From positions 434,001-498,000 of the forward strand of contig CAWHXF010000027.1 of NCBI GenBank assembly GCA_963833195.1: a stretch of DNA of 64,000 nt. The letters are read 5' to 3'. Below are positions 53,561 to 62,099 of this stretch, in pieces. Each line of letters starts with the position of its first letter. The first letter of the stretch is position 1. Under the pieces are notes generated by a model. It made no database searches and was not told the origin of the DNA. It was given only the letters and a program-made list of their open reading frames with translations. The translations under genes and the position numbers were made by a program. This DNA is from Granulosicoccus sp963833195 (GTDB lineage Bacteria > Pseudomonadota > Gammaproteobacteria > Granulosicoccales > Granulosicoccaceae).

Positions 53561-54406
53561 ATGGCCTACCGTACCCTGCTCGTACCGTTGTTCGACGAAG
53601 ACTCGCTCGACGGCATCGTCGATGTCGCGCTCGCGCTGGCGGGTATCGCCGATGCGCACGTCGTCGGCCTGAACGTCATCCCGTCGCCGAGCATCTACGG
53701 CTACTACGCGATCGGCATGGCGGCGACCTACGGGGACCAGTGGGTGCGCCACCGCATGCAGCTGGCCGATCGCCTGGGCGAGCGCTTCGTGGGGCGGGTG
53801 GACGCGCAGGGCGGCGTGCCGGAGTGGCGGGTGCTTCGGAACGCCGTCGACACCACCGATCGCTGCATCGCGGAGATGGCGAACACCGTCGATCTGGTCA
53901 TCATGGGAAGCGGTGTGGCGGCGGGGCGCGGTACCTCGCGCGCCACGCTGACGAGCGGCGTGCTGCAGGCGTCGGGTCGCCCCGTCGTCGTCGTGCCGCA
54001 CGAGCGTGCGGACGGCCCGGCGGGGCGGCGCGTGTTCGTGGCGTGGGACGGCGGCGGCCCGGCCACCCGCGCGCTGTGGAACGCGTTGCCTCTGCTGGCG
54101 ACGGCGGATGCGGTGCGCGTGCAGCGCGTGGTTCCACCGGGCGGTCTCGACGCCGAGCGCACGCCTTGGGACGCGGTCGAGCTCGCCGCGTCACTCGCGC
54201 GCCACGGCGTGCAGGTCGAGGTCGCGGCCTCGCGCGCCGGCACCTCGGAGGTGGGTGCGGAGCTGCTGGGCACGGCCCGCGACTGGAACGCCGACACCCT
54301 CGTCTGCGGGGCCTGGGGTCACGGGCGCGTGCGCGGGCTGATACTCGGTGACACCACCCGGCACCTGATCGAGAACGCGCGAGTTCCGCTGTTCATGGCT
54401 CACTGA
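53561..54406 (+). CDS. Universal stress protein, tandem UspA domains
   Basis: A 281-residue protein with two Usp domains. The first starts YRTLLVPLFDEDSLDGIVDV and has VIMGSGVAAGRGTSRATLTS. The second ends CGAWGHGRVRGLILGDTTRHLIENARVPLF, giving the G-x2-G-x9-G-T nucleotide pattern. It resembles the protein at 5098-5898 in layout and regulation. The final seven bases overlap the end of the convergent pfkB gene. Confidence 0.9.
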   Translation: MAYRTLLVPLFDEDSLDGIVDVALALAGIADAHVVGLNVIPSPSIYGYYAIGMAATYGDQWVRHRMQLADRLGERFVGRVDAQGGVPEWRVLRNAVDTTDRCIAEMANTVDLVIMGSGVAAGRGTSRATLTSGVLQASGRPVVVVPHERADGPAGRRVFVAWDGGGPATRALWNALPLLATADAVRVQRVVPPGGLDAERTPWDAVELAASLARHGVQVEVAASRAGTSEVGAELLGTARDWNADTLVCGAWGHGRVRGLILGDTTRHLIENARVPLFMAH

Positions 54407-55386
54407 TCCCGCGCATCGGCGCCCGACAGCGCGGCGTACACGGCGCGCACGTCGGCGCGCCGTGCCAGGGCGGTGCCCGGGGTCATGACCGCGGCCGCGC
54501 CGGCCGCCACGCCCATGCGGAACGCGTCGACGATGTCCCGGCCCGCGACGAGGGCCGACACCATGCCCGCGATGAAGCTGTCGCCCGCGCCGGTGGCCGA
54601 ACGCACCGCCACGCGCGGCGCCGAGATGCGCACGTGGCGACAGTCCCCGTCGCCACCGTGCGCCAGCAGTGCGCCCTGTGCGCCGAGCGACACCACGACG
54701 TTGTGCGCGCGGCCGTCGGTCACGAGCCCCGTCGCCACCTCGAGCATTCCCGCCTCGTCCAGCCGTCGTCCGGCCAGCGACTCGAGCTCGCCGAAGCTCG
54801 GCTTGACGAGGAACGGCGGGTATTGCCCGTCGAGCGCTTCGCGCAGCGCGGAGCCGGACGTGTCGAGGATCACCCGGGAGCCGGCGCCCATCGCGGCCTG
54901 CGCGAAGCGTCGCCACGTCGATGCCGGTGCGCCGCGTGGCAGCGATCCGCCCAACACCGTCCAGGCGCAGCGACCGGCCGACCCCCGAGCGTCGTCGGTC
55001 AGGGCCGTCAGCGCACGCTCGAGCTCCGTCTCGGACACCGCATCGCCGTCCGGCACGAAGCGATACTCCAGCGCGCTCGCGCGCTCGTGCACCGCGAAGG
55101 CGATGCGCACCGGTGCAGCGGTGTCGAGCGGTCGGGTCTCGATGTCGAGGGGGGCGAGGGCGGCGTCCAGCACCGCACCGGTGGCGCCGCCGCGCAGGTA
55201 GAGCAGCCGGGGGCGGCATCGCAGTTCGGCCAGCACGCGCGCGACGTTCACCCCGCCGCCGCCGGGATGGACGCTCTGGTCGTGCGTGCGTACCTTGCGG
55301 GTCGGGTGCACGCCTTGCGCTTCGCAGGCGACGTCGAGTGCGGGGTTCAGGCAGACGCACAGGACGGATTCGGAACTCGGCGGCAT
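54400..55386 (-). CDS. pfkB: PfkB-family sugar kinase (1-phosphofructokinase/6-phosphofructokinase II type)
   Basis: A 328-residue ribokinase-fold kinase. N-terminal CLNPALDVACEA and the GGGGVNVARVLAEL motif mark the PfkB/FruK/LacC branch. The C-terminal anion hole and catalytic base are in SATGAGDSFIAGMVSAL. Substrate is probably fructose-6-phosphate or fructose-1-phosphate; tagatose-6-phosphate is also possible. It is divergent from the DUF374 gene. The degenerate box at 55456-55469 is centred 76.5 bases from its ATG. Similar kinases recur in hypoxia clusters together with universal stress proteins. Confidence 0.85.
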   Translation of the reverse strand: MPPSSESVLCVCLNPALDVACEAQGVHPTRKVRTHDQSVHPGGGGVNVARVLAELRCRPRLLYLRGGATGAVLDAALAPLDIETRPLDTAAPVRIAFAVHERASALEYRFVPDGDAVSETELERALTALTDDARGSAGRCAWTVLGGSLPRGAPASTWRRFAQAAMGAGSRVILDTSGSALREALDGQYPPFLVKPSFGELESLAGRRLDEAGMLEVATGLVTDGRAHNVVVSLGAQGALLAHGGDGDCRHVRISAPRVAVRSATGAGDSFIAGMVSALVAGRDIVDAFRMGVAAGAAAVMTPGTALARRADVRAVYAALSGADARDQ

Positions 55387-55455
55387 CCGGACCTCGTTCG
55401 CGCGTCACCCGCGCGTTGGCGTCCTGGAGACTTGCGCGCGGCGCGGGCGCCATCC

Positions 55456-55469
55456 TTGCGCTCGATCAA
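55456..55469 (-). promoter_or_regulatory. Degenerate FNR/ANR-like box (TTGCGCTCGATCAA)
   Basis: Two mismatches in the left half. Centred 76.5 bases from the pfkB ATG; nine bases separate it from the strict box at 55479. Confidence 0.4.
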
Positions 55470-55478
55470 TGTCCGCGC

Positions 55479-55492
55479 TTGATCGGCATCAA
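55479..55492 (+). promoter_or_regulatory. FNR/ANR-type box (TTGATCGGCATCAA)
   Basis: A strict match centred 70.5 bases upstream of the TTG chosen for the DUF374 gene. Confidence 0.75.
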
Positions 55493-55555
55493 CCTCGCCA
55501 CTCCACGGCGGACGCAAGCTGGCTTCTCCCTCCGAAACGATCGAGGCAGAGCGCG

Positions 55556-56779
55556 TTGAGCCGATTCGCCGTCCGTGCCCGGCTGCTGAAGGCCGTCGCC
55601 GCCACGTGGCGCGTGCGCTGGAGCGGCCTCGACGAGCTCGACCGACGGATCGCCGCGGGGCGGGGGGCGGTGGTGGTGTTCTGGCACGCCAAGTACGTGG
55701 CCCTGCTGCCGCTGCTGAGCGGGCGTCGAGCGGTCGTCTTCACGAGCCTGTCACCGCGCGGCGACGCCATCGCCGCGATACTCGAGCGCTTCGGCTACCG
55801 GCCGGTGCAGCTGCCCGACCACGGCGGGCGCGCCTCGTTCGAGCTCATGCGTGCGGCGCTCGTGGCGGGCGGCGCCTGCGCCATCGCCGTCGACGGGCCA
55901 CTCGGACCCGCGCACGCGGTGCATCGCGGCGCGCTGCAGTTGGCCGCATCGCTCGGGCTGCCCATCGTGCCGATCTCGGTGAGCGCGAGCCGGCGCTGCG
56001 TGTTGCACGGGCGCTGGGATCGGCTCGAGCTGTTCGTGCCCTTCGCCGCGGTGGAGGGCGTCGTGGGAGCGGCCTTGCGGCCGCCCCGCGCGATCGGGAC
56101 CGCGCTCGATGCCGGTACGCTCGAGCTCTGGAGCGCGCGCGTGCACGACGCGCTCGAGGACGCGAGTCGACGCGCCGAACACCGGCTCGCGTGCCGGACG
56201 GCCGCGAGTCGGCCCGCCGGCTTGATCCCGATCAATCGTGCGACCCGGTCCGGGTGCTCCACTGACGATATCGACGAGGAACACGCTCCCGGAGGCGCAC
56301 CGATGACCGAAGACACGTTCGTGCGCGAGGCGGTCGAAGCCGCGCTCGCCGGCGCGCCGGGGGTGCCGGCGCACGTGCTCTCGGTGACGGTGAGCGACGG
56401 CGTGGTGCGTCTCGACGGTCACGTCGCCAGCCACTTCCAGAAGAATCACGCCGCCGAGGCGGTGTGGGACGTGCCGGGCGTGCGCGGGCTGGTGCAGGCG
56501 ATCGACGTGCGCATCGAGGATCCCGACGGCAGCAACGACGACGAGGTCATGAGTGCGGTGCTGGCGGCACTCGACACGGCGCTCGCCTCGCCGCCCGTGT
56601 CGCCGCGCGTGACGCTGCAGAACGGCTGGGTCGTGCTCGAGGGCGAAGCGCCGACGGCGCTCGCGCGCGGTATCGCCACGGATGCGGTCCGGAGCGTCGG
56701 CGGCGTTCACGGCGTGGTGAACCGCCTGCACGTGCGGGCCGCCGACGAGATCGAAGCCGCACCGGGGACGCCTACATGA
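55556..56779 (+). CDS. DUF374 lysophospholipid acyltransferase-like protein, no stop before the BON gene
   Basis: From a TTG at 55556 preceded by GAGG, the frame encodes a DUF374 domain (about residues 1-210). It has VVVFWHAKYVALLPLLSGR, VFTSLSPRGDAIAAILERFG and IAVDGPLGPAHAVHRGALQL, followed by LPIVPISVSASR. These proteins are thought to transfer acyl chains to lipid A or lysophospholipids at the inner membrane. The domain is complete by about 56200. There is no stop codon until 56777, so the frame runs through the FNR-type box at 56222 and on into the BON protein. Either the gene has lost its stop, or a true fusion is made in addition to the separately started BON protein. Confidence 0.7.
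   Translation: MSRFAVRARLLKAVAATWRVRWSGLDELDRRIAAGRGAVVVFWHAKYVALLPLLSGRRAVVFTSLSPRGDAIAAILERFGYRPVQLPDHGGRASFELMRAALVAGGACAIAVDGPLGPAHAVHRGALQLAASLGLPIVPISVSASRRCVLHGRWDRLELFVPFAAVEGVVGAALRPPRAIGTALDAGTLELWSARVHDALEDASRRAEHRLACRTAASRPAGLIPINRATRSGCSTDDIDEEHAPGGAPMTEDTFVREAVEAALAGAPGVPAHVLSVTVSDGVVRLDGHVASHFQKNHAAEAVWDVPGVRGLVQAIDVRIEDPDGSNDDEVMSAVLAALDTALASPPVSPRVTLQNGWVVLEGEAPTALARGIATDAVRSVGGVHGVVNRLHVRAADEIEAAPGTPT
56222..56235 (+). promoter_or_regulatory. FNR/ANR-type box (TTGATCCCGATCAA) inside an open frame
   Basis: A strict match centred 74.5 bases upstream of the BON gene ATG at 56303. It lies in the readthrough part of the DUF374 frame, implying an independent promoter there. Confidence 0.72.
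56303..56779 (+). CDS. BON-domain protein, two BON repeats
   Basis: A 158-residue protein with two BON domains. The first (about 5-75) is LSVTVSDGVVRLDGHVASHFQK with WDVPGVRGLVQAIDVRI. The second (about 80-150) is RVTLQNGWVVLEGEAPTALA with VGGVHGVVNRLHV. BON domains bind phospholipid or solute; without a signal peptide this one is probably cytoplasmic, as with stress-related BON proteins. The ATG follows GGAGG at 56291-56295 and an FNR-type box, supporting separate expression from the DUF374 frame. It overlaps the next gene by four bases. Confidence 0.82.
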   Translation: MTEDTFVREAVEAALAGAPGVPAHVLSVTVSDGVVRLDGHVASHFQKNHAAEAVWDVPGVRGLVQAIDVRIEDPDGSNDDEVMSAVLAALDTALASPPVSPRVTLQNGWVVLEGEAPTALARGIATDAVRSVGGVHGVVNRLHVRAADEIEAAPGTPT

Positions 56780-57675
56780 ACATCGTGATGACGCTCGGCG
56801 ACGCCACGTTCCGGGCCCGCCCCCACGGACCGCTCGATGCGATGCACGGCATCGAGCCCGCCGCCCGCGACGTGCACGCACTCGTGGACGCCGGCCACCG
56901 CGTCGTGGTGCTGCACGCCGTCGGTCCGGAACCCGCCGACGCCGCGAGCGGGGCGGACGGGGCGATCAGCCTGTCGACGACCGTCGAGGCGCAGGCGTTC
57001 GCGCGGCTCGGTACCGCCGCGGATCCGCGGCTCGAGCTCGCGCTTCGCGCCGAGCGCGGGAACGAGCGATCCTTCGCGACGCTGACCGCGCACGCCGTGG
57101 TGCGCCGCGAGGATCCCGCGTTCCTGCGGCCGTCCCGCTTCGTCGGGCCGCGGGTGGACCCGGACTCCGCACGACGGCTCGAGCTGTCGCCGTGGTGCAC
57201 GATGGCGCCGGACGGGGCGGGGTACCGGCGCGTGCTGCCGGAGCCCGCGCCGACCGAGGTCCTGCAGATCGAGCCGATCCGCTCGCTGCTCGACGGCGGG
57301 CACACCGTGCTGTGCGGCACGATGACCGTGGTGACCCGCGACCTGCGCGGGCGCTACGCGCAGGTCGACGCCGTGGTGGATCGCGACGCCGCCGCGGCGC
57401 TGGTGGCCGACGCCATCGGTGCCGATCGACTGCTCATGCTCACCGACGTGGACGGCGTGCACCCGCTCTGGCCGAAGAGCGACCACGGCGCGCCGCCGCT
57501 CGATCGCATCGAGGCCGGTTCGCTGGACCCCGGGGGCTTCGATGCCGGGACGATGCGCCCGAAGCTGCAGGCGGCGCTCGCGTTCTGCGCGCCGGGCCGG
57601 CACGCCGTCATCGGTGCGGTGGGCTCGGCGCTCGCGATGCTCGAAGGCCGCGCGGGCACCCGCATCGAGCCCTGA
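56776..57675 (+). CDS. Carbamate kinase-like protein with degenerate active site
   Basis: A 299-residue amino-acid-kinase-fold protein resembling carbamate kinase in its middle and C-terminal parts: VVRREDPAFLRPSRFVGPRV, YRRVLPEPAPTEVLQIEPIR, DAVVDRDAAAALVADAIGAD, LLMLTDVDGVH, then GTMRPKLQAALAFCAPG. Key catalytic and binding motifs are changed: GGNAL at the start is GDATF, the HGNGPQVG motif is HAVGPEPAD, and GGGGIPV is CGTMTVV. It may be inactive, or act on another substrate or as a regulator. ATGA overlap couples it to the BON gene. Intact carbamate kinases are standard members of ANR regulons (arcC). Confidence 0.78.
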   Translation: MNIVMTLGDATFRARPHGPLDAMHGIEPAARDVHALVDAGHRVVVLHAVGPEPADAASGADGAISLSTTVEAQAFARLGTAADPRLELALRAERGNERSFATLTAHAVVRREDPAFLRPSRFVGPRVDPDSARRLELSPWCTMAPDGAGYRRVLPEPAPTEVLQIEPIRSLLDGGHTVLCGTMTVVTRDLRGRYAQVDAVVDRDAAAALVADAIGADRLLMLTDVDGVHPLWPKSDHGAPPLDRIEAGSLDPGGFDAGTMRPKLQAALAFCAPGRHAVIGAVGSALAMLEGRAGTRIEP

Positions 57676-57714
57676 CCCTCCATCGACCACCCCCTCCACA
57701 CGGCTGCAACCACG

Positions 57715-59547
57715 ATGACGACTCCGAAGCTCGCCTCGCTCGCGTCGCTACTCCTCGTCGCGGCGTTCGCCGCCCCCCTCGCCGCACAGGTCGTCGACGA
57801 GCCGCCGACGACACCGACCGGTCTCGTCGCGAACGTCTACGGCCCGACCGCCGGCGGGATCCGCTGGGAGCGCTCGAGCGACGATCGCGGTGCGGTGCGC
57901 GGCTACGAGATCGCGCGCAACGGTGTGGTGCTCGAGGAGCGCGACGCGTTGAGCCTCGTCGAGCGCGATCTCGCTCCGGGTACCACGTATCGATACGGCA
58001 TCACCGCCATCGACGGTGCGGGACAGCGCTCGGGCACGGCGACCGTGTCGCTGACCACGCCCGGCGGCGCGCCGCCGGCACCCGGGCTCGCCGCTCCGAG
58101 CGGTCTGCGCGGCGACGTCTACTCGTCCACCGCCGTCGAGCTCTTCTGGTCGCGCTCGCCGACCTTCGGTTTGCGCTACGAGATCGTCCGCGACGGCGAG
58201 GTCGTCGCCACGACCGACGGCACGAGCCACTTCGACACCGGGTTGACGGGCGGCACCGCCTACACCTACGAGGTCGTCGCCATCGATCGCGACGGTCGGC
58301 GTTCGAGCCCCTCGACGGTCGAGCTGACGACGGCCGGTCGCCCCTCGGCCGACGGGCCGGACGCCCTCACCGGTCTGCGCGCCGACGTCTACTCGTCCAC
58401 CGCCGCCGAGCTCTTCTGGTCGCGCCCGACGGGCGTCGCCCTGCGCTACGAGGTCGTGCGCGACGGCGCGGTCCTCGCCACGACCGACGGCACGAGCTAC
58501 TTCGACGACGCTCTGGCGGGTGGCACCACCTACACCTACGAGGTCGTCGCGATCGATCGCGACGGTCGTCGCTCGAGTCCCTCGACGGTGGAGCTGACGA
58601 CGGCCGGCGGCGCCCCGACCGAGCCGCCCGGCGACGATCCGTTCGCCGAACCGGACCCGGACGCCGCGACGCTCGTCGCCCGGCTCGGCTACCCGGCCGC
58701 GCTCGAGCTCGCCGACGATCTCGTCTCGATGAGCTACCTGACGCTGTACTACGACATCGACCGGGCGCTCTCGCGCCTGCTGAGCCCCGGCGCGAACTAC
58801 GCGGAGCCCGCCACGCGGGCCTGCCCGGGCGGCGGCACCGCGAGCGGGCTCGCGCAGCCGTTCCTCATCGATGTCGACCTGGACGCTTGCACGATCGAGG
58901 GTCGCACGCTCTCGGGCGCGCTGCGGCGCGAGGCCGAGTTCATCGTCTTCGGTCAGGGTGACCGCCAGGAGGTCGTGCTCACGTTCGACGATCTCCTCAT
59001 CGAGGCGGGCGAGGAGGGCAGCCTGCGCCTGAGCGGCACCTCCACCCGGAACGACAGCACGGCGGTGGAGAACGGTCCGCTGTGCAGCGCCGCGCCGCGG
59101 GTCATCCGCCGCGTCGACAACCGCATCGACGCGGCGCGGCTGGAGCGCGGCGGCGTCGTCTCGACGATCGCGGGTGCGCGCTGGGAGCAGTCCGACACGA
59201 GCTTTCCCGGTCCGGTCGACGAGTTCGGGCAGGAGCCCTGCGTGCCGGTGAGCACGCTGTTCGGCGACGGCGCGTCGACGGTGGAGTCCGCGCGCTTCGG
59301 GCCGGCCGGCGCGACGTTCGAGAAGGCCGCCGACCTCGTCCGCGACCCGCGCGACGATCCGGCCTTCTCCGGCGACGCGCGCCTCGCGGCGGACTTCGGC
59401 GACGGCTCGACGCTCGCCGTCACGGCGGTGCCCGGGAGCGACGGCGAGGCGCAGGTCGACATCGTCGCGGACGGCGTCGCCGTCTCGTTCACCGACGACT
59501 ACCGCTTCGAGGCGCGCGAGGACATCCCGACGATCATCGGGGACTGA
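57715..59547 (+). CDS. Secreted protein with three fibronectin type III domains
   Basis: A 610-residue exported protein. A signal peptide (LASLLLVAAFAAPLAA) is followed by three FnIII domains (about 30-118, 122-210 and 212-300). Each ends in the xAIDxxGxRS-xxSTVxLTT pattern. A C-terminal region of about 300 residues (beta-rich, with CPGGGTASG, DLDACTIEGRTLSGALRREAEF and an extended strand series) resembles no known enzyme. It is probably an adhesive or matrix protein. Domains two and three are nearly identical. No FNR-type box precedes it; 39 bases separate it from the carbamate-kinase-like gene. Confidence 0.75.
   Translation: MTTPKLASLASLLLVAAFAAPLAAQVVDEPPTTPTGLVANVYGPTAGGIRWERSSDDRGAVRGYEIARNGVVLEERDALSLVERDLAPGTTYRYGITAIDGAGQRSGTATVSLTTPGGAPPAPGLAAPSGLRGDVYSSTAVELFWSRSPTFGLRYEIVRDGEVVATTDGTSHFDTGLTGGTAYTYEVVAIDRDGRRSSPSTVELTTAGRPSADGPDALTGLRADVYSSTAAELFWSRPTGVALRYEVVRDGAVLATTDGTSYFDDALAGGTTYTYEVVAIDRDGRRSSPSTVELTTAGGAPTEPPGDDPFAEPDPDAATLVARLGYPAALELADDLVSMSYLTLYYDIDRALSRLLSPGANYAEPATRACPGGGTASGLAQPFLIDVDLDACTIEGRTLSGALRREAEFIVFGQGDRQEVVLTFDDLLIEAGEEGSLRLSGTSTRNDSTAVENGPLCSAAPRVIRRVDNRIDAARLERGGVVSTIAGARWEQSDTSFPGPVDEFGQEPCVPVSTLFGDGASTVESARFGPAGATFEKAADLVRDPRDDPAFSGDARLAADFGDGSTLAVTAVPGSDGEAQVDIVADGVAVSFTDDYRFEAREDIPTIIGD
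58102..58615 (+). repeat. Tandem near-identical repeat of an FnIII-coding unit (period 270 bases)
   Basis: Bases 58102-58345 and 58372-58615 are nearly identical, offset by 270 bases (both begin GGTCTGCGCG and end GAGCTGACGACGGCCGG). They encode FnIII domains two and three. Such conservation at DNA level suggests recent duplication or gene conversion, and scope for length variation. Confidence 0.8.
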
Positions 59548-59578
59548 GCCGTTCAGCCGCCCATGTGCACGAAGCGCC

Positions 59579-60370
59579 TCAGGTGCCCTTGAGCATCCCG
59601 CCGTCGACGAAGTAGGTCGACCCGACGGAGTAGCTCGCACGGGGCGAGCACAGGAACGTGCAGAAGTCCGCGATCTCCCGCGGCGTGGCGAAGCGTTCGA
59701 TGGAGGCGTGCTCTCGGGCGACGGAGTCGAGATGGCCTCGCCAGTCGCCCCCGCTGTTCGCGGTGAGCTCCTTCGCGGTCTTGATCCAGTCCGGCGTCAG
59801 GACCAGCCCGGGGTTGATCGTGTTGACGCGGATGCCGTCCTTCACGAGCTCCTCGGCCAGGGACTTCGAGAACATCATCAGCGCCGCCTTGGTGACGTTG
59901 TAGATGGGCTCGTACCACAGCGGCTGCGCCGCGCAGATCGATGCGTTGTGCAGGATGGCACCGCCGCCGCGCCGGCGCATGCCGGGCACCAGGCCGCGCG
60001 CCAGACGCACGGCCGCCATGACGTGCAGGTCCCAGTAGGCCTGCCACTTCTCGTCCGGTGCGTCCATGACCGTCTCGTTGCTGCCGGTGCCGGCATTGTT
60101 CACGAGTATGTCGGCGCCGCCGAACGCCTCTTCGGTCGCGGCGACGACCGAGTCGATGCCGGCCGCGACGGCGACGTCCGCCGCGACGGGCACCGTACGC
60201 ACACCGTGCTCGCGCGCGATGCGTTCGCTCTCGGTGCGCAGCCGCTCCTCGCCGCGCGCGACGAGCACCACGTGCGCCCCTTCGGAGGCGAAGCCCTCCG
60301 CCACGGCGAGCCCGATCCCGCTGCTGGCGCCGGTCACGACGACGATCCTGTCGGTGAGCTCGAGGTCCAT
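59579..60370 (-). CDS. SDR-family oxidoreductase
   Basis: A 263-residue classical short-chain dehydrogenase: the cofactor motif TGASSGIG near the N-terminus, ILVNNAGTGSNE, the active-site serine in HNASICAAQ and the YNVTK tyrosine/lysine pair, and a C-terminal VGSTYFVDGG. The start at MDLELTD gives the normal N-terminus; the longer frame upstream is arginine-rich and implausible. Substrate unknown. It is divergent from the exonuclease/phosphatase-fold gene. Confidence 0.88.
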   Translation of the reverse strand: MDLELTDRIVVVTGASSGIGLAVAEGFASEGAHVVLVARGEERLRTESERIAREHGVRTVPVAADVAVAAGIDSVVAATEEAFGGADILVNNAGTGSNETVMDAPDEKWQAYWDLHVMAAVRLARGLVPGMRRRGGGAILHNASICAAQPLWYEPIYNVTKAALMMFSKSLAEELVKDGIRVNTINPGLVLTPDWIKTAKELTANSGGDWRGHLDSVAREHASIERFATPREIADFCTFLCSPRASYSVGSTYFVDGGMLKGT

Positions 60371-60455
60371 GGCGCGTTCCGAAGCGGTGGATGGTCTTCG
60401 ATGATACCCGCGCGACCGGATCGGGCGAGAATGCGGCCATGGGACGAATCGACAC

Positions 60456-61403
60456 GTGAAGCGAGTGCGTCGAAGTCGCGGTCGTGCGACCCTGCGCGCC
60501 GTCGCGGTGCTCGTGCTCGCCACCGCTTGGGTCGCTGCCTGTCAGGTGTGGCGGAACTCCGCCAACGAGGTCATCGGTTCGGCGCCCGTGGGGGCGCTGC
60601 GGGTGGCCACGCACAACGTCCACTACATCTTGCTGGAAAAGGCCGCCGGCGCGTGGTCGGTGGCGGACTGGGAGCGGCGCAAGCCGGCGCTCGATGCCGC
60701 GTTCAAGGCGCTCGATGCGGACCTCGTGGCGTTCCAGGAGATGGAGAGCTTCGCGCGCGGTGACGAGGGAGGTGTCAACCTCGCGCTCGACTGGTTGCTG
60801 GACAGAAACCCCGACTACGCGGCCGCCGCCGTGGGGGATCCGCGGGATTTCCCTTCCACGCAGCCGATCCTCTACCGACGGATGCGCCTCGAGCTCCTGG
60901 ACCAGGGCTGGTTCTTCTTCTCCGAAACACCGGAGGCGATCTACTCGCGCACGTACGACGGCTCGTACCCCGCCTTCGCCTCCCGTGCACGGTTCCGCGA
61001 TCGCGAGGGCGGTGCCGAGTTCGGCGTGTACAACGTGCACACCGATTTTCGCAGCCGCGACAATCGCAGGCGCTCGATCGAGCTCGTGGCGCAGCGCATG
61101 CGCCCGGTGATCGACTCCGGCGAGCCCGTGTTCCTCGTCGGCGATCTGAACGCGCGGCTCGGTTCCGCGAACGTCCGGACGCTGGAAGCGGCGGGACTGT
61201 CCTTCGTGCCGGTGTCCGGCTCGACCTACCATTTCGACCGCGGCATCAACCTCTTCGGCGCCATCGATCACCTGGCCTTCGGGCCCGGCGTAGAGGCGCT
61301 CGGCGATCCGGCGGTGCTGCGCCGCAGGTTCGAAGGCGAGTGGCCGTCCGATCACTATCCGGTCGTCGCGGACTTCCGAGTCGGTGCCGTTCAGAAGAGG
61401 TAG
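60456..61403 (+). CDS. Endonuclease/exonuclease/phosphatase-fold lipoprotein
   Basis: A 315-residue protein from a GTG. The N-terminus (LRAVAVLVLATAWVAACQVW) looks like a lipoprotein signal with VAAC. The EEP fold follows with LRVATHNVHYILLEK, DLVAFQEMESF (catalytic glutamate), YNVHTDFRSRDNRRRS, VFLVGDLNARLGS and the final WPSDHYPVVADF aspartate-histidine pair. Substrates of such secreted EEP proteins include nucleic acids, phosphoinositides and sphingomyelin; which applies is unknown. The end overlaps the convergent DUF3592 gene by 13 bases. Confidence 0.85.
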   Translation: MKRVRRSRGRATLRAVAVLVLATAWVAACQVWRNSANEVIGSAPVGALRVATHNVHYILLEKAAGAWSVADWERRKPALDAAFKALDADLVAFQEMESFARGDEGGVNLALDWLLDRNPDYAAAAVGDPRDFPSTQPILYRRMRLELLDQGWFFFSETPEAIYSRTYDGSYPAFASRARFRDREGGAEFGVYNVHTDFRSRDNRRRSIELVAQRMRPVIDSGEPVFLVGDLNARLGSANVRTLEAAGLSFVPVSGSTYHFDRGINLFGAIDHLAFGPGVEALGDPAVLRRRFEGEWPSDHYPVVADFRVGAVQKR

Positions 61404-61891
61404 TCCGCCGCATACAGCAACGGCACCCCCGCCGCGATGACCGAGGTGAGCAGCAGCCCGAGTGTCCCGGGCTTGATGAGGAAACTCTTCGCGGGGTTCT
61501 TCGGGTCGAAATGCACGGTGACGCCGCCGTCCTCGAAGGACTCGATCCCCTTCATCTGAATCCGCAGGACCGAGCGCGCGTTGTGCGACGCCAGGACGAT
61601 CCAGGAGGACACGCGCTTTCCCTCGTACGTGCGTCCATCGACCTCGTACTCGTACAGCGAGCGGACCGTGTAGGTGCGGTCCGCCGTGAGCGACGAATCC
61701 GCCCCGAACCTTCGGATTCCGACATCGAGCAGCCGGCCGCGAACGCTTGGCCAGCCGCGGATCCTCAGTTGATACACCGCCGACCAGGAACACACGAGAA
61801 AACCGTAGAGCGCCACGAAGAAGAGCGCGCCCTGGCGGTTTCCCTCGGCCGCGAGGGTCCACATCTCGCTCACGTACGCGATGACCGTCAT
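61391..61891 (-). CDS. DUF3592 membrane protein
   Basis: A 166-residue protein with an N-terminal helix (ALFFVALYGFLVCSWSAVY), a soluble beta domain (RTYTVRSLYEYEVDGRTYEG, VTVHFDPKNPAKSFLIKPG) and a C-terminal helix (LGLLLTSVIAAGVPLLYAA). This matches the DUF3592 layout. Function unknown. The 208 bases between its start and the next gene contain no recognised motif. Confidence 0.8.
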   Translation of the reverse strand: MTVIAYVSEMWTLAAEGNRQGALFFVALYGFLVCSWSAVYQLRIRGWPSVRGRLLDVGIRRFGADSSLTADRTYTVRSLYEYEVDGRTYEGKRVSSWIVLASHNARSVLRIQMKGIESFEDGGVTVHFDPKNPAKSFLIKPGTLGLLLTSVIAAGVPLLYAADYLF

Positions 61892-62099
61892 GTTCGCCCT
61901 CTGCCTGTCCGCGGAGTCCGTCGCTTCGGTGGTATCGGCCGGCGCCTCCGTGCACTGAATCGCCGGGCACGATCGCTACGGGTCCGGCGCGGGGCGCCCA
62001 AGGCTCCGTGGCCCGAATCCGTCAACGGGTGTGTCAGCATCGCCACACGCGAACGGTCGTCGCCGTGTCGTGCAACCGGGATCGGGGGACAGAGGGCTG

